Source: Magnolia sinica
Taxonomy: Eukaryota; Streptophyta; Magnoliopsida; Magnoliales; Magnoliaceae
Assembly (NCBI RefSeq): GCF_029962835.1
Contig: NC_080588.1
Location: forward strand, 16,572,001 to 16,636,000
Reading direction: 5' to 3'
Length of the DNA stretch: 64,000 bases
Shown here piece after piece: positions 42,337-54,065 of the stretch. The notes beneath the pieces are model-generated. The model was not told the DNA's origin, ran no database searches, and worked only from the letters and a program-made list of their open reading frames with translations. Within the stretch, counting starts at the first letter, position 1, and the number at the start of each line of letters is the position of its first letter. The position numbers were made by a program, and so were the translations under genes.

Positions 42337-45300
42337 TGTAACACCCTGAACTTTTCAATACCCGAGTATCGAAAGTTCTCAAGTGTTCCTATGAAGTTTA
42401 ACTTAGTATGTATATGTGTACGATATCAATTTAGCTATCCTAACATTACAACTATTTTCTAACATGAATCTGACCGTTAGGAATAATCTTCATTCATATA
42501 TTAAGTCATCCAATCATTGATTTTAAGACATGACTATTATATATCTAAGTATCCTCACATGTCCATCATAACCAACTGCTCAGTCAAATAGTCACTACTA
42601 TATAGAAATATCTGACCGTCCATTTTGATTTTGGACCACCCGATCATAATAAACTAGCTACTTGATCTCTACATTTGTTCGTACATGCATCAAATTAAGA
42701 TTCCGATCCATTCATCTTGTTTGACACCTATGAATAGACTTAACCCACCATCAAAAGTACAATGCGTGAAACTCACTTATGCAAACAACTCACTCGAATC
42801 TAATAGTACCCATGTCCTACCTCTTAATCACCTCAAAAACTCACATGTGTTCATCCATTTACAAAACTGATCATATACACACCTATACACACGATTAGAG
42901 TACAAACCATCAAGTCTTCCTATTTTTAGCATGTCATCTGACTGTCGATCGTATTTGGATCCCCCAAACGGGCCATCAAAATATTAGGATAATTCAGTCA
43001 TTATAAAGATCTTAAGTTATATGTCCAAACCACTAGGTAATGTTTCAACTAGATGTGTACAACCACGATCCTGAAGCACGTAGTGTGTTAGCCATTTAAA
43101 AGAGCATCTTGGGCATCCTTAGGAGATCGGGGCCCAAACTGGACTGATGGAAAGAGCACGAAAAAATGAAGAATGCCCGCCAAATTTCAAGGCATTCGGA
43201 TAGTGCATTTTGACTAACAAATGTCAGAAGTTAGTTAAGAAATGAATGATAAGTTTGTAAATACTTAATACCATCGCATGCCACAGTTGATGCTCAATCA
43301 GACTGTGTGGCCCACCCGATCAATGGATCTATTCCATTTTTGGATTAATGTCTTAACATGGCGTGTCAAACTCAATAAACAAGGTGGATCGTGCCACTAC
43401 AAATACTATAGTAGACTCCACAAGAATATTAGATTTACTAGAGATTCCAGCCGACACACATCTAACATGTCTTGAGTAAAGAATGTTTTAACTGTGTGGG
43501 TCACTCACACACCTCTTGAATGTGTGGCCCAGAAAAGACTTGGATTTGCTCCATCTTTTGGCCCATGGCCTAACATGACCCTAAAAAGCCGATGAAGGAA
43601 GCAGATTTCTCAAGAAATCATCCTAAGTGGACCCATCGGTGTAGTGAAAGCGAGATGAAATTAGCATTCTCGGTCGCTGTGATAGCGGACAGCAAAACGG
43701 AGACGTGGGAGAATCGGACACCACAACTCTCGATGCAGAATCCACAACACCAATCCAAACTGTCCAAACTAAGATGAAACAAGTTCCGACTCCCGCAAGG
43801 AATTTCGAGAAGATTAGAAGAATTCCACCACACTAAATAAACCAAAATCATCGGACTCGACGTGTGGAAGCTTCTACACAACACAACCACTCGATTTGTG
43901 CACCACTACCCAAAATCAATGGAATTATGTGTCAACCAAGAGTTCGCTAACCGAAACACATTTCGTCCACGATGATATATCGATCGATAGGGTGAGATTT
44001 TCAACACGATACTTGTGTGACGAGGCAATAATATGATGATTTAAATTGTATAACAGTCACTCATAAGGTAATGATTCACAATAATAAAACTCAAAGCATG
44101 TAAGAATAAGATAATCAAATCAAATTATTGCAAAATTTAAAGGAAAAACCCCTCACATTGTGTTGTCTGATTGTCTACTATCAAGTTTAAATGCTCAAAG
44201 ACTCGCTTTGTTTTCGAACTTTACCCTAATTCACATGTTTTGAATGGTTAGGATTAATGTTAGGTCCTGGTTTATGATAATGTTAGATCTAACTAAGTCA
44301 ATAAATTTGAAAGAGGACCTTGGTTAAGGTATGGTTTATATGTGTCATATGTTTCATAAGTTAATAAATTTCAACTTAGAAATTTGGAAGTTTCGGTGTA
44401 TCCTTCATCGAATCACACGGAGGAATACTTCTACACCTTGTTAGAAAAAGGAGAAGATGGAAAAGGGAGGAGAGGTATGCAGTTTTCCAAAAATGGTGGC
44501 GGTTCGAACCTGAATTTGGATTAGTAATACGATTAGTTGTTGAACATCTTCTGGCTTCTCTCTCTCTCTCTTTTATTGTCGGCTATTGGTTGGAATTTCT
44601 TTAGCCGGACTCAACCTCAACGGTGCTGGCCGCTACTCTCCTCTACTTCCTCTCTCGTTTCCTTCTTTCCTTCCGATTTCTTCTTTTCTTTCTCTCTCTT
44701 TTGCTCTCCCTATGATTCTCTACTTGTTGGATGATCATTGCTAGAGGGTTCTCTTATATAGATTTTGGCCAATCTCGTCGTGGGAAAGGGAGTCCATGTT
44801 ATATTAAAATAGCAAGTTACCCTGTACGTGTCATGTGGAAGCAAACAGTGCAAGTGCCGTTTGCGACTTCCACTGATTTTGCTCCTTGTAGGACTCTCCT
44901 TTCTTTCTTTCAGAAGTGAGATCATGTCAGGATGGGCCATCATCTGGATGACTCGGATCTCGTAATGGTGCAGAATCATGCCACCTAAGATTATCTGTAT
45001 CGAATGATGAAGACGATTCGATCTTTAATGGTGGATTGGTCTTGACGGGCTATTTCATCCAATCCCCATTGTTGGAGTGTTCTGATGTGCCACAGGGGAC
45101 TTGTGGGTCCCACAAATCCAAGGTTCTAAACGATTTGATCGATGAGTGCGTTGTGGAGAAGCTTCAACACGTCGAGTCGGATAATTATGGTTTATTCAGC
45201 ATGGTGGAATTCTTCTGATCTTCCCAGAATTCCTTGCGGGAGTGGGAACTTGTTTCATCTTAGTTTGGATGGTTTAGATTGGTGTTGTGTATTATGCACC

Positions 45301-46690
45301 AAGAGTTGTGGCGTCCGATTCTCCCATGTCTCCATTTTTATCGTCCGCTGTCACAACGAACGAGAATGTTGATTTCAGCTCGCTTGCACAACACCAGTGG
45401 GTCCACTTAGGATGATTTTTTGAGAAATCTGCTCCCTTCATCAGCTTTGTAGGGTCATGTTATGTCATGGGCCAAAAGATGGAGGAAATCCAAGTCTTTG
45501 TTAGGCCACACATTCAAGAAGTGTGTGAGTGACCCACACTATTAAAATATTCTTTACGTGAGACGTGTGTTAACTAGAATTTCACCTAAATTTGATCTTG
45601 TTGTAGAGTCCATTATAGTGTTTATAGTGGCATGATCCACTCAGTTCATCGAGTTTGACACGCCATACTAGGACATGGGTCCGAAAATGGAATAGATTTG
45701 TTGATCGGGTGGGCCACATGGTCCGATTAAGTTGAGCATCAACAGTGGCATCCAATGGTATTAATTATTAACAATTTTGTCATTCATTTCTCAACCAACT
45801 TTCGATGTTTGTTACGTTGAAATGCACCGTCTGAATGCCTTGAAATTTTGCAGGCATTCTTCATTTTTCATGTTCTTTCCATCGGTCCAGTTTGGGCCCC
45901 GATCTCCTAAGGATGTCCAAAATGCTCTTTTAAATGGCTAACACACTTCGTGATTCAGGACCTTGGTTGTACACATCTAGTTGAAACCTTACCCGGTGGT
46001 TTGGACATATAACCTAAGATCTCTATAATGACTGAATTATCCTGATATTCTAATGGCTCGTTTGGAGGATCAAAGTACGATGGATGGTTAGGTGACATGC
46101 TAAAAATACGAAGACTTGATGGTTGGTACTCTAACCATGTATAGGTGTATGTATGATTAGTTTTGTAAACGGATGGACACAGGTGGGTTTTTTAGGTGAT
46201 CAAGAGGTAGGACATGGGTACCATTAGATTCGAGTAACTTGTTTACATAAGTGAGTTTCACACATTGTACTTTTGATGGTGGGTTAAGTCTATTCATAGG
46301 TGGCGAACAAGATGAACAGATCAAAATCTCAATCCAATGCATTTACGAACGGATGTAGAGATCAAGTAGCTAGTTTACTATAATTGGGTAGTCAAAAATC
46401 AAAGTGGATGGTCAAATATTTTTATTTAGCAGAGAATATTTGACTGAGCAGTTGGTTATGATGGATAGGTGAGGATACTTAGATATATGATGGTCATGTA
46501 TTAAAATCAACGGTCGGATAGCTTAATCTATGGATGAAGATTATTCTCAACGGTCGTATTTATGTTGAAGAATTGATATAAGGTTAGGATATCTAAATTG
46601 TTTTCGTACATATGTACATAATAAGTTAAACTTCATGGTAACACTCAAGAACTTTCAATACTCGGGTATTGAAAAGTTCGAGGTGTTACA
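42337..46690. repeat. Large inverted repeat of two head-to-head LTR fragments
   Basis: Left arm 42337 to about 43900 (plus) and right arm 46690 back to about 45140 (minus) match along their length. Both start TGTAACACC with 'gaacttttcaatacccgag' wording, and both encode the same chance frame with MNRLNPPSKVQCVKLTY (42685 and 46342). Arms are about 1.55 kb with frequent substitutions, and the spacer is about 1.2 kb. The right-hand LTR runs on through a minus-strand TATA (44751-44762) into a GA-rich leader, so the right copy is fuller than the left. The ends resemble those of the solo LTR at 55.7-60.3 kb. Confidence 0.8.
44751..44762 (-). promoter_or_regulatory. TATA box of the right-hand (minus) LTR
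   Basis: The minus strand reads TCTATATAAGAG, followed downstream by a GA-rich leader (complement of the CT-rich 44550-44700 stretch). This is the expected U3/R layout of an LTR promoter. Confidence 0.5.
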
Positions 46691-47399
46691 AGTTGTGTGA
46701 GAGGTCCATCGTGGGTTATTCACTTTTATAGCCCTTCTGTAGGCTAAAGAAGAACTTTGTGCCTATCCGCAGATACTACGGGTGGATTTGCATATTAGCA
46801 TAGAGCTTGATCCAATATGATTGGTGCATGGCATCAAAGCTTGCATTATGAGGCCCAAGAGCATGGGGCAAGGCCTCTCCTTTCAATGGGATCCCTAGTT
46901 CATTATGCGAGGTGTTTTCAATGAAAGGATGAAAGGTTTGGGCAAGTGAAGCTTTCCTTATGAATGTCTATATCTAAAGTTTCGAGGTCCTAGTCCTGAT
47001 TAGTTCTTATTATCTTATTAAGGTCCTAGTCCTACTTAGTTCTTTGCATCTTACTCTTTTCTTTATCTTATGTGTTGATTGGTCAAATGATCCTTGAAAT
47101 AAGTGCCCATGGTGGGTATTTATAAGTGCATGGGTTCGATTTCCTAGCATTTGGAGGTGTGAGACTCTGTGATTGCCTTGACAGTCTTGTGGTGCAAAGG
47201 TCTCTATGTGGGCTGCAAAGCCTTCTATTGGTTTTTTACTTCCTCATTGCAACAAGATGATGTAATCGTCCAGCATATAACTACTAGAGTTGAATTAATG
47301 TGGCTGTATGAGAGGTTTATCGTGCGTTGTCTGTGCCCATAGCCTTTTATAGGCTAAAGAAGAACTCTTCAGTTAGGTTTGCTTAAGGTGTAGGCATTG
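46691..47399. other. Region with an imperfect direct repeat, no gene seen
   Basis: 'gagaggtccatcgtg' ... 'taggctaaagaagaact' at 46700-46760 returns as 'gagaggtttatcgtg' ... 'taggctaaagaagaact' at 47310-47370. It lies at the 5' side of nothing recognisable and could be LTR debris of the copia element to the right. Confidence 0.4.
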
Positions 47400-48260
47400 G
47401 TTTTTTTTTTTTTCGTCTTTATAGCAATTTCTTGCAAAATGAACACCAGTTTTCCACAAATAAACGAACCAATTGATTTATTTTAGTCGCCACTTTTCTG
47501 ATTCTTATGCTTGGGCTTGAGTCTCTTTTCCTTTATGCAGGTTCTTAGTTATGTTTCTCATTTAACATAAGAACCTTATATACATCTTTCCTTTTATCTT
47601 CCATCTTATCTCAGAGTCTCTCTTCTTCCTCAATCTGAAGACGAACTATTTTTTGTCCATCAACAGTTCTTTAGTATTATGTCAAAGGAAAATTTTGACA
47701 TCTTTCCAAAATGGCGATAATTTCTTTGCTACAGCAGCCGCTTGGAATAGATCATCTATTTTAATTCCCTTGGACATAACCTCATGGGCTATAAGATTAT
47801 TAAAGTCGCGAGCCTATTGTACCATTAATTTGTCATCAACCATCTGGAATTTGAAATACTGATAACATTATATTTTTTCACGTTGGCTTCTTTCATTTTG
47901 TACTTCTTTCAAGGGCTTTTTAGATTTCAATGACAATCTCATAATCATAGAAGAGGTTACACAACTAATTTGACAAGACACTCAAGATGTAGTTCTTACA
48001 TAGATAATTATGTTCACCCCATCTCCATTTGATGATGGATAATTCTAGTTTCAGGAGATCTATTGATTTGGGATAATCAATGACGTACGAGACTTTAAGG
48101 GTAGTCAGATAAAAGAATAATTTTTTTTCCACCCTTGAAGCATTGTCCATCAAAAATCTCTTGGCAGACAAATTTATTTTTGAATTTTTCAAAGTTTTAG
48201 AGCACATAATCTCACAATTGGTGAACCTTAAACAATTTCTATGGGAAAAATACAACTAAA
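47400..48260 (-). pseudogene. Ty1/copia gag remnant with zinc knuckle
   Basis: The minus strand gives KRFLMDNASRVEKKLFFYLT, then HNYLCKNYILSVLSN, DDLFQAAAVAKKLSPFWKDV, HNTKELLMD, RLRKKRDS and a decayed C-x2-C-x4-H-x4-C knuckle (VYLWKTGVHFARNCYK). This is the order of a copia gag with UBN2 and CCHC. Several stops and frameshifts are present. Its pol is absent; the Tat LTR begins 155 bases to the right. Confidence 0.75.
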
Positions 48261-48414
48261 AGCAAATAAATATGTATGATAAAGGAACTTTACACCTAAG
48301 AAGATGATCGATGTAACAGCAATGTAAATATCACATTTTCCATTTGTTATTGGGTCGACGCATGGATGACGTCAAATTCTTTGAGATAGTTCACACCCCG
48401 TAGTATGTAAAACT

Positions 48415-49056
48415 TGTTGTTGCTTAAATATGGATGGACAGGTGTAACCACCTAGAGAAGCAGACTTGTCAAGTATACCTAGACAGACAATATGTAAAGG
48501 ACAATGGGCGTGCCGATTATGGCCGAGGACCCTTTGATGCCTGAGTCAGGAGGATAGACTAAAAGTGAAAGGACTTGAGCTAGGGTTTTTTGTTACCTCC
48601 TCCTTTATCCATAATGAGAGTATTTATAGGGTTCCTAAGATCATGTTGAGATCGCATATCTTGTAAAATTTTATAATGATACGCCACATAGGGATATGCT
48701 GAGATCTTATCTTGTATATGGATATTCCTCCAAATGTCTCGCCGAGCTCACCTCAGTCGGCATGATCTTCAGCTATGCCCAACTTGATCCCTTGATTCGG
48801 GGTGGGATATTCTCCGAGATCCTCGCTTCACCCTGATGGCGAATGACCTACTCAACTCAATGAAGGCTCTTTGCATGAGAGCTCTGTCTTTAGGAGCTTC
48901 AGTCGAGATCAATCTCTCCCTTAGGAGGATTACTGACAGTATCTTTCAAGCTCTCTGAGTTTTATGTTCTGTTATCCTGGAGAACTCACTCTGGTGATCT
49001 TCCTATGGTCGGTTGCTCTTTCCATATAGCAGACCAGTTTGGTTTTCCCAATAACA
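48415..49056 (-). repeat. 3' LTR of the Tat element
   Basis: Runs parallel to 60809-61452: 'tgttgttgctt', 'gtcaagtatacct', 'gacttgagctagggtttttt', 'atatcttgtaaaatttta', 'cttgatcccttgattcgggg', 'ctatggtcggttgctctttc'. By eye roughly 85-90% alike. Confidence 0.88.
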
Positions 49057-49059
49057 GAA

Positions 49060-49090
49060 ACACACCCCCCCCAACACACACACACACACT
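49060..49090 (-). other. Polypurine tract of the Tat element
   Basis: On the minus strand a G-run flanked by GT repeats (plus strand C-run at 49064-49073, then (CA)n) lies directly at the inner edge of the 3' LTR, as required to prime plus-strand synthesis. Confidence 0.6.
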
Positions 49091-49490
49091 TCCGAACTCG
49101 TTATGCATAAGCTTGGGAAGTAGGAACCTAAAATGGTTTGGAAGTGTAAGAACTGAATTTTAATCTGCAATTAGCCCGATGTTTTTTTTTTTTGAAATAT
49201 CAAGTCAAACCTAAATTTGTCATTTAATGATGAGGGTGGGAGTAGAAAAGATGACGCTCGACAAGATATTCAAAAAACATATCATGACGATTGTGAGATA
49301 TGAGGGCGGATCTATTAATTGCCAAGCACCATTCGGCACCCGGGCAAATCACAAACAGACAACTGTCGCCCGAGTCATTATGCTTTTGCATGATCTAACC
49401 CCATGCTGCCACATGGAGGGGTGCGTCAGTCGAAGCATCTCCTCGAGCCCACGTAGCTTTAGTCAGGAATAAATGGGCTGGCACGGAAGC

Positions 49491-49500
49491 TATATAAATA
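49491..49500 (+). promoter_or_regulatory. TATA box of the antisense extra gene
   Basis: 'tatataaata' on the plus strand, followed by a CT-rich leader and the first ATG of the extra ORF at 49742. It faces opposite to the LTR promoter, so the extra gene would be its own transcription unit. Confidence 0.6.
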
Positions 49501-49645
49501 TTACCTCCATTCTCTTTTTGCTCATTAGTCTATTTCTACGAAGCCTGAGCTCTGTCGAACAACGTCTTCCTTTGCCTCCAACTTTTTAGTCATCTTTCCT
49601 TCAGCGTCCTTCACCCAGAGACCCTTGTTCGAAAGCTTTCTTTAA

Positions 49646-49714
49646 GTATGCCTAAATATTATTCTTCCTTCCATTCTTTTCTATCATTTTTCTTCCTTTA
49701 TGTCTTCTATATAG
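49646..49714 (+). other. Probable intron 1 (5' UTR) of the antisense gene
   Basis: AA|GTATGC donor and TATATAG acceptor enclose 69 T-rich bases just upstream of the ATG at 49742. Confidence 0.45.
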
Positions 49715-50652
49715 AACCTCGGAGCCTTCCACGAGGAGTCGATGAGTAGCAATACAGACTCTCGGTCTGCCCCATCCTCAAGGTCAAGGTATTAGGGCCT
49801 TACCCTTCCTCCCAGGAAACCATCAACAGAGATGGTACTTCAAACAGGGGAGGCCTTCTCGCATCAAGCGGAGCCAGCTTCCTTGTCCTCTAGGAATGTA
49901 TCCAAGTTGAGGATGTGCGACCTACAGACCTTCCGGTCAGAGCATGTGATCCCTAAGTCAGTGGGGCTCCAGATCCCTCAGGCGAGAGAGCTTCCAAGCT
50001 AAGCTCCTGTGGGGGAGGTTGCCTTATATGATATCTAATTTTCTTATGTTGTGGTCTTTGGTTACCTTTTCATCCGATGGTGAGAGAAATGCACCACCAT
50101 CTTAGGGTCACTCTAGGACAGTTAAATCCCAAAGTATGGAGATCTTCGGTTGCCACATCATGTGGTAGCAAGTTGGCAATTCCGAGATCTTTATGGATGA
50201 GCTCTTCTACTTGTACCAAGCCAAGAGCAGCCTTGGCTCTAGAGGCTAATAGTATTTTTCTTCATGGTCGGGCAAGGGTTAGGCCATTATTACCAATAAC
50301 CCTTCCTCCAACAAGGGCCGGAAGGATATTTTTTACGACTGGAGAGTGGGAGACCCCTCCGGTGAAGCTGTGTAGATTACAATCTCGAGTCCCTACCTCA
50401 TTCGTCCTCCCAGGTCGGAAGATACACTAAGCTACTATACTAAGTTCTTTTGATATTATTTTTATAGATATCCAACATGTCTTCTCATTTCTTCTTCTAC
50501 AAATTTTCTTAGGTCTCAAGCTAGTCTCTCTAATTTCTTCTTATGCCATATTGGAATCGCCCAAGAGCAACCCGCAACTCAACGAGATTGTAGGATGTTA
50601 ATCACTCCACAACTCCTACAGAAGTTCAGCCTTTCTCTAGTAGGCTTAGCGG

Positions 50653-50734
50653 GTAAATACAGTTCTCTCCCTTTTTTATTCAGTCTTTATGAATGCCACA
50701 ACTCTAACTTATTTTAAGTTTTGTTCTCTTTAGA
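50653..50734 (+). other. Probable intron 2 of the antisense gene
   Basis: GCGG|GTAAATAC donor and TCTCTTTAG|AG acceptor enclose 82 T-rich bases. Joining the exons gives an open frame FSLSLVGLAEISDQPQPKKR (phase 1). Confidence 0.6.
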
Positions 50735-51272
50735 GATATCGGATCAGCCACAGCCAAAGAAAAGAAAGATGCCTTCCGCCACCGAGATAGAGCGGCTAAA
50801 TGTTGTTACTAGGAGAATAGCCCTGACAACTCTAGCTTGGCCTTCCACGGATGGTACTTTCAAGGGTAGGTTTGCTGCTCATACGACAGAGAGGGTGGGG
50901 ACTAGGGTTGCTCCCTAGGCTCCTCTACCACCTGCCCGGGTGGAGGCTTGGACTGTTGTCGCTCCCATGGAGTGCTAAGTGGCAGCTGAGGTAGGTAGAG
51001 CTCCCAAGGGAGGTAGTTGATCTTGATGTGTCTCCAGCATGCAGTAAGGAAACTTGGGCTGAGGTAGCTAGAGCTCCCGAGGACACATCTGAGCATTAGA
51101 GTTCAGCTCCCGAGGGCGTAACAACAGGGGGGATTCATCCTCCTCCCTCCTGAGGCACATGACATTGTTGGAGAATTAGGGATGAGGATACATCCCTGAG
51201 GAGGAGGTGAACCCTATGTTGTCTCTACACCCTGACGTCCTTCTCTCAGCCATAAAAGACTCACATATTAAG

Positions 51273-51353
51273 GTGAGCCTTTAGTTGTGGTAGGGAGACC
51301 CAAATCTTCTCCTCGTTTTTATGTTTTTCTAACTTTTCTCTTTATTTTCACAG
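51273..51353 (+). other. Probable intron 3 of the antisense gene
   Basis: TTAAG|GTGAGCC donor and TTTTCACAG|GG acceptor enclose 81 T-rich bases. Joining gives SAIKDSHIKGALRALTIHQF in phase 0, leading into the coiled-coil frame. Confidence 0.65.
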
Positions 51354-51989
51354 GGCGCACTCAGGGCTCTTACCATCCACCAGTTCTCGCTCGATCTAAA
51401 GTCTTGAGTTGATTATGTGAAGAAGAAGCTTGGAGCTGCTAAAGTCGAGCTGCAGACTAAGGCTTTAGAGTTGTTGACGGTCATGGAGGCTTAGACGGCG
51501 GCTCGTGTGAAGGTCAAAGTCCTCTAGGAGACCTTAAGTGTATCCTTGGAGGATCGCGAGGCCAGCATTTCTTAGTTGGCCACTGAACAATGTTTAAAGG
51601 TCGACCTGTTGACTAGAGTCGTTGAGCTGGAGGCACGGACCAATGAGGCAAAGGCCCGCCTGGCTAAGGGAGAAGTTAGGGTTGTCGAGGCAGAGGTGCG
51701 CTCCAGTGAGCCCAAAGCCAGGATGGCGGGGGTCGAAGCCGAGATTCCCGCGAGAGAAGCGGCTGTTATGGAGGCTTACAAGGCCTCCGAGGGGCACATG
51801 ACAGAACTGGAGGAGACATTCAGCCTCGGTTTCCAGAATTGTCGAGAGGAGGTTCAACGCCGATACCCCGAGCTTGACTTGTGCTATCTGGACGAAGATG
51901 TTGCCGAGGTCTCTGAAGTTATTGCTCCAAGGCCGAAGAGACCTTGCAGACTTAGGCTTCATTTATTTTGTATGTCAATATTTTTTTAA

Positions 51990-52340
51990 TTAGGTAATAG
52001 CCTTGTAATATTTTCTCTTATTAATAACAAGGAATTTTTGCTCAGATTTTTTGTGTTGTCTCATGTTTAGGATGTATAGTGTAGCTTGCATATCTTCATT
52101 TGTACTAGTCACTTAGGGATAGTGGATTTATGGTAGAGAGAAAAAAGAACTTTTTTCTTTCATTCATAAAGGGAAGTTTACAAGTAGTAGGCACTTGAGG
52201 TGCATTGTTGTCTTAGTACGTTGGGGTGTCTCTATTGAATTCCTTGGATAAAATCCTACTGATAGTAGAGTTTTAGGTGTTTGGCATTCCATGGATGGGG
52301 CAAAGCTCGTACATGCATGTCCTCCAACCGGTATGTTCCT
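51990..52340. other. Spacer between the antisense gene and integrase 3' end
   Basis: T-rich plus-strand tail ('ttattaataacaagg' near 52018) that would suit the 3' end of the antisense transcript. No coding frame. Confidence 0.4.
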
Positions 52341-53510
52341 AGTTAGACTATACCAATGACCCTGTAGGCCCCTTCCCAGCTCGGTCCTAGGGCTCCTGAG
52401 TGGGGCTCCTTGGTGCTCTGAAAGATCTCTTAGAGTACCAGATCTCCTGCTCTGAATCTTTGCATTTTAATCATTGAGCTGTAATACTGAGCAACTCTAT
52501 ACTAATAGGTGGCGACTCTCACTTGTGCTCTCTCCCTGAGTTCTTCGAGCGAGTTGAGATTCAATAGCATCGTGCATTGTTCTCCCCTAGATTGAATAGC
52601 TTGGTTTTCCCTGAGGTGATTCCAATTTCCATTGGGACTACTACCTCTACACCGAAGGCTAGAGAAAAGGGGGTCTCCCTTGTGGTTGAATGAGCAGTTG
52701 TCTGATATGCCCACAAAACAGGTGGCAGTTTCTCGACCCAAGCTCCTTTAAACATTTCGAGCTTGGTTTTGAGGAGGCCTTTTATGATATTATCAACCGC
52801 CTCTACTTAGCCTTTGGCTTGGGGGTACCGAGGTGAGGCGATAGTGTTACGAATACCGAGTTTTTCACACAATCCTCGAAACCTGACATTGTCAATCTAC
52901 CTACCATTATCAATAACGATAGTGTGGGGATGCCGAACTTGCAAATAATGGTTTTTCAGACAAAGTCGGTCGTTTTCTATTTGGTGATCCAAGTTAAAGG
53001 CTCGACCTCAACCCACTTGGTGTAGTAGTCGACAACGATGGTAGCGAACTTGGTATGTCCCTTACCCATTGGCAGGGGCCCAATGATGTCAACTCCCCAT
53101 TATGCAAAAGGTCAGGGCCCACTCATCAGGGTCATTTGCTCAGGTGGTTGTCACGGTACTGTTGTGAAGTGCTGACATTTGTCGCATTTCCTTATGAACT
53201 ACTTGGCATCTTCATGCATTGTGGGCTAGTAGTATCCTTATTGGATTAGTTTATGGGATAGGGCTCTTTCACCTGAGTGATTTCCACAGATACCTTCGTG
53301 GATCTCCATTAACAAATATTCAGCTTTGTCCAGCCGTAGACATCTTAGGTACGGTAATGAGAATTCATTATTGTAAAGAACATCTCCTAGTATCGTGTAT
53401 CGAGCAGATCGAGGCCTATTTTTCGAGCTTCCACTTTCTTCTAGTAACTCACTATGTTGTAGGTAGTGCGTAATTGAGTCTATCCAGCTCGGCGGATGGT
53501 CAATCGAGAG
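52341..53510 (-). pseudogene. Tat element integrase
   Basis: Minus-strand order: zinc-binding part with EIHEGICGNHSG and CDKCQHF (53270-53170); catalytic core with WGVDIIGPLPMGKGHTKFAT (53110 down) and FGIPTLSLLI near 52925; then FKGAWVEKLPPVLWAYQTTA and TPFSLAFGVEVVVPMEIG (52755-52600); and a C-terminal AQVRVATY and RAP..P region. The His-Cys and first Asp regions are readable. The second Asp region is frameshifted and stops occur, so it is not functional. Confidence 0.82.
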
Positions 53511-53744
53511 AGCTTCTCTTTAGTTGAACTGGCTGATACCTAGCTCATGCAGGAATTCGATTAGCACAATCCTGACGAGGTTATCGTCAATGGTTGAGGC
53601 CAGCTTAGCCAGAGAGTTGGCATTAGAGTTCTTGGATCTAGGGACTTATATGATCTCGTACTTGTTGAATCCTTTAAGCAACTCTCGGGCTTTAGTCAGA
53701 TAAGCAATCATTTTCTCTCGTCTGGCTTGATACTATGTAGTGAC

Positions 53745-53990
53745 TTAGTTTACCACTAGTCGAGAATCGTTATACATTTTTAATATCATGGCTTCCATCA
53801 CTTTAGCTAATCTCAAGTCAGTGAGGATTGCTTTATACTTGGCCTCATTATTAGATGCTCGAAAGTGAAATCGCAGGGCATACTTGACTTTCACTTGGTC
53901 GGGTGAAGTCATGATCATTGTTGCTCCACTTCCGTGAGTGTTTGACGACCCATCCACATGGAGGGTCCATGCATGTGATATTGCATTTTG
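53745..53990 (-). pseudogene. Tat element RNase H domain
   Basis: MDGSSNTHGSGATMIMTSPD, YALRFHFRASNNEAKYKAIL and MYNDSRLVVN match the Tat RNase H (first Asp in DGSSN, Glu in NNEAKY, Asp in NDSRLV). It lies immediately after the protease because the RT between them has been lost. Confidence 0.85.
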
Positions 53991-54065
53991 CTCAGTCTCT
54001 TCTATTTGTTGTTGGGGCTGGGTGAGAGAATTTTACGATGAAGTCAATGACAACTTGCCCTGGAT

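Larger units (their letters stand above)
49715..51989 (+). pseudogene. Antisense additional ORF (aORF) of the Tat element, apparently spliced, degenerate
   Basis: From ATG 49742 the frame gives MSSNTDSRSAPSSRSRY, then LQTFRSEHVIPKSVGL and GEVALYDI. After frame changes come WLPFHPMVRE, GQLNPKVWR, FYLYQAKSSLGSRG, AIITNNPSSNKGRK and VGDPSGEA, wording of the plant domain often labelled 'putative gypsy type transposon' (Transposase_28-like). An exon after intron 50653-50734 carries a QPKKRK nuclear-localisation-like motif. After intron 51273-51353 there is a long Glu/Lys/Ala-rich coiled coil (51420-51830) ending GFQNCREEVQRRYPELDL. Splicing keeps the frame at both introns. Stops and shifts show decay. 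The role of such ORFs is unknown. Confidence 0.7.

Noticed and set aside
42685-46342. Two similar small proteins (MHQIKIPIHSS.. and MHWIEILICSS..)
   Set aside because: They are mirror copies created by the inverted LTR arms, not a conserved gene pair.
51594-51962. Minus-strand 122-codon frame opposite the coiled-coil ORF
   Set aside because: It is the shadow of the plus-strand coiled-coil frame; only the plus frame shows heptad composition and continues across a splice junction.
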